Below, piece by piece: positions 7,045 to 8,192 of a stretch of DNA of 8,192 nt; position 1 is the first letter of the stretch; each line of letters starts with the position of its first letter. A model generated the notes under the pieces. It was not told the origin of the DNA. It was given only the letters and a program-made list of their open reading frames with translations, and made no database searches. Source of the DNA: Acidobacteriota bacterium (GTDB taxonomy: Bacteria > Acidobacteriota > Vicinamibacteria > Vicinamibacterales > SCN-69-37). The position numbers were made by a program, and so were the translations under genes. The stretch spans positions 1 through 8,192 of the forward strand of contig JAKALV010000141.1 of the NCBI GenBank assembly GCA_021824055.1, read 5' to 3'.

Positions 7045-7072
7045 CTGACGTCAACCCAGATTCGTTTAGACT
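7045..7072 (+). promoter_or_regulatory. Possible promoter of the amidase gene, leaderless type
   Basis: CTGACG (7045-7050, four of six to the -35 consensus) and TAGACT (7067-7072, four of six and fitting TANNNT) are separated by 16 bases. Only six bases, GGCGGC, lie between the -10 and the ATG at 7079, so transcription would start at or next to the start codon. There is no Shine-Dalgarno site. Inferred from position and motif. Confidence 0.45.
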
Positions 7073-7078
7073 GGCGGC

Positions 7079-8192
7079 ATGAAACGCACTGTATTCGTGA
7101 CGGCCCTGGCCGTTTGTACCGCTGCGCTCACGCTGGTGGCCCAGGGACGCGGCCAGCGCCCGGCTCCGCCCGCCCCGGCGGCGCGGCCGTTCTCCGTGGT
7201 TGAAACGTCCATCCCCGACCTTCAGGCGGCGTTGTCCTCGGGCCGCGTGACCTCGGTCGAGCTGGTCCGGCAGTATCTGGAGCGGATCGGCACCTATGAG
7301 GACCGGCTGAACGCGGCCATTACCATCAACCCGAAGGCGCTCGAAGAAGCCGCGGCGCTCGACAAGGAACGCGCCGAGGGCCACGTGCGCGGCCCGCTCC
7401 ACGGCATTCCCGTGGCGCTCAAGGACAACATCCACACCACGAACATGCCGACCACCGGCGGCGCGCTCGCGTTCGACGGGCTCGTGCCGCCGTACGACGC
7501 GACGCTCACGAAGAACCTCGTCGACGCCGGCGCCATCATCATCGCCAAGACGATCATGACCGAGCTCGCGAACTGGGTCGCGGTGGGCATGCCCGGCAAC
7601 TTCAACGGCCTCAAGGGCTACGGCATGAATCCCTACGATCCGCGCCGCGATCCGCGCGACGCGACGTTTGACGGGCGTCCGGTGCTGTTCACGGGCGGCT
7701 CGAGTTCCGGCATCGGCACGGCCGCGAGCTTCTGGGCGGCGAACGTCGGCACCGAGACGTCAGGGTCGATCCTGAGTCCGTCGAATCAGAACATGCTGGT
7801 CGGCATCAAGCCGACCGTCGGGCGGATCAGCCGCTACGGCGTGATTCCCATCACCGCCGACCAGGACACGCCGGGGCCGATGGCGCGCACGGTCACCGAT
7901 GCCGCGATCATGCTGGGGGCGCTCGAAAGCCCGGCGCCGGATCCGAACGACGCGGCCACGAAGACGTGTCAGGCGCCGCCCAATCGCGACTATCGTCCGT
8001 TCCTGAAGGCCGACGGGTTGAACGGCGCGCGCATCGGCATTCCGCGCGCGTTCTTTTACGTCCGCACGCCGGTCCCCGGCTCGACGGAGCCGCGCGGCGG
8101 ACTGAATCCGGATCAGGCGAAGGCGATGGCCGACGCCATCGACATTCTGAAGCAGCAGGGCGCCGTCATCGTCGACCCTGCGGACATTCCCA
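7079..8192 (+). CDS. Exported amidase-signature family hydrolase, N-terminal part; gene continues past right edge
   Basis: Amide-bond hydrolase of the amidase-signature superfamily (relatives include GatA and fatty-acid amide hydrolase). Residues 1-371 are present; relatives are usually about 480-560 residues, so the C-terminus is missing. A signal peptide (MKRTVFVTALAVCTAALTLV, then AQGRGQ) predicts a periplasmic or secreted enzyme, unlike GatA. The catalytic triad is in place: Lys115 in VALKDNI, the cis-serine in GGSSSG (206-211, probably Ser209) and the nucleophile Ser230 in GTETSGSI. Conserved flanking blocks include GPLHGIPVALKDNI (105-118), LSPSNQNMLVGIKPTVGRIS (232-251) and the QDTPGPMARTVTDAA type segment. 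The start is the ATG at 7079, where the signal peptide begins. The substrate is not predictable; peptides, amino-acid amides or other small amides are candidates. It has the same orientation as the kinase gene, 44 bases downstream, but seems to have its own promoter, so a functional link is not implied. Confidence 0.94.
   Translation, partial: MKRTVFVTALAVCTAALTLVAQGRGQRPAPPAPAARPFSVVETSIPDLQAALSSGRVTSVELVRQYLERIGTYEDRLNAAITINPKALEEAAALDKERAEGHVRGPLHGIPVALKDNIHTTNMPTTGGALAFDGLVPPYDATLTKNLVDAGAIIIAKTIMTELANWVAVGMPGNFNGLKGYGMNPYDPRRDPRDATFDGRPVLFTGGSSSGIGTAASFWAANVGTETSGSILSPSNQNMLVGIKPTVGRISRYGVIPITADQDTPGPMARTVTDAAIMLGALESPAPDPNDAATKTCQAPPNRDYRPFLKADGLNGARIGIPRAFFYVRTPVPGSTEPRGGLNPDQAKAMADAIDILKQQGAVIVDPADIP

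Noticed and set aside
7026..7053. Palindromes GTCAGCTGAC and TGACGTCA around the kinase stop as a terminator or operator
   Set aside because: The arms are short, there is no T-run for a terminator, and the first overlaps the kinase stop codon; no support beyond symmetry.

Overview
The window is GC-rich and densely coding, with seven genes and no intergenic gap longer than about 120 bases. It looks like the chromosome of a Gram-negative soil- or sediment-type bacterium: it carries a tripartite RND efflux operon, an HDOD protein, a multi-PAS histidine kinase and an exported amidase. The gene styles and base composition would suit Acidobacteriota (for example Vicinamibacteria). That is an impression, not something the sequence proves. 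I see no tRNA, rRNA, insertion sequence, CRISPR array or phage gene.

Left block (1 to about 2960, minus strand): a TetR-family regulator, a periplasmic adaptor (membrane-fusion) lipoprotein-like subunit and the N-terminal 380 residues of an RND inner-membrane pump, transcribed in that order as a tight operon. The pump runs off the left edge. An 18-bp near-perfect inverted repeat lies upstream of the regulator, inside a plausible promoter. This fits a self-repressed, inducer-controlled efflux operon. An outer-membrane channel is not seen and may lie beyond the left edge.

Middle block (3002 to 7034): a minus-strand gene for an EAL-like plus HDOD protein diverges from a plus-strand pair. The pair is a stand-alone receiver (response-regulator) protein followed nine bases later by a soluble histidine kinase with four PAS domains. 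The receiver has no DNA-binding or enzymatic output domain, and the EAL domain has lost several catalytic positions. The three genes look like a local signalling module that works through protein-protein contacts; the link between the HDOD protein and the receiver is inferred from position only.

Right block (7079 to the right edge, plus strand): an amidase-signature enzyme with a signal peptide, cut off by the window. A promoter-like -10 element sits six bases before its ATG, which suggests a leaderless mRNA.

The content is mostly recognisable families. The points most worth a second look are the outputless signalling module, the regulator operator, and the leaderless-type amidase promoter. 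I did not find a convincing wholly new system.
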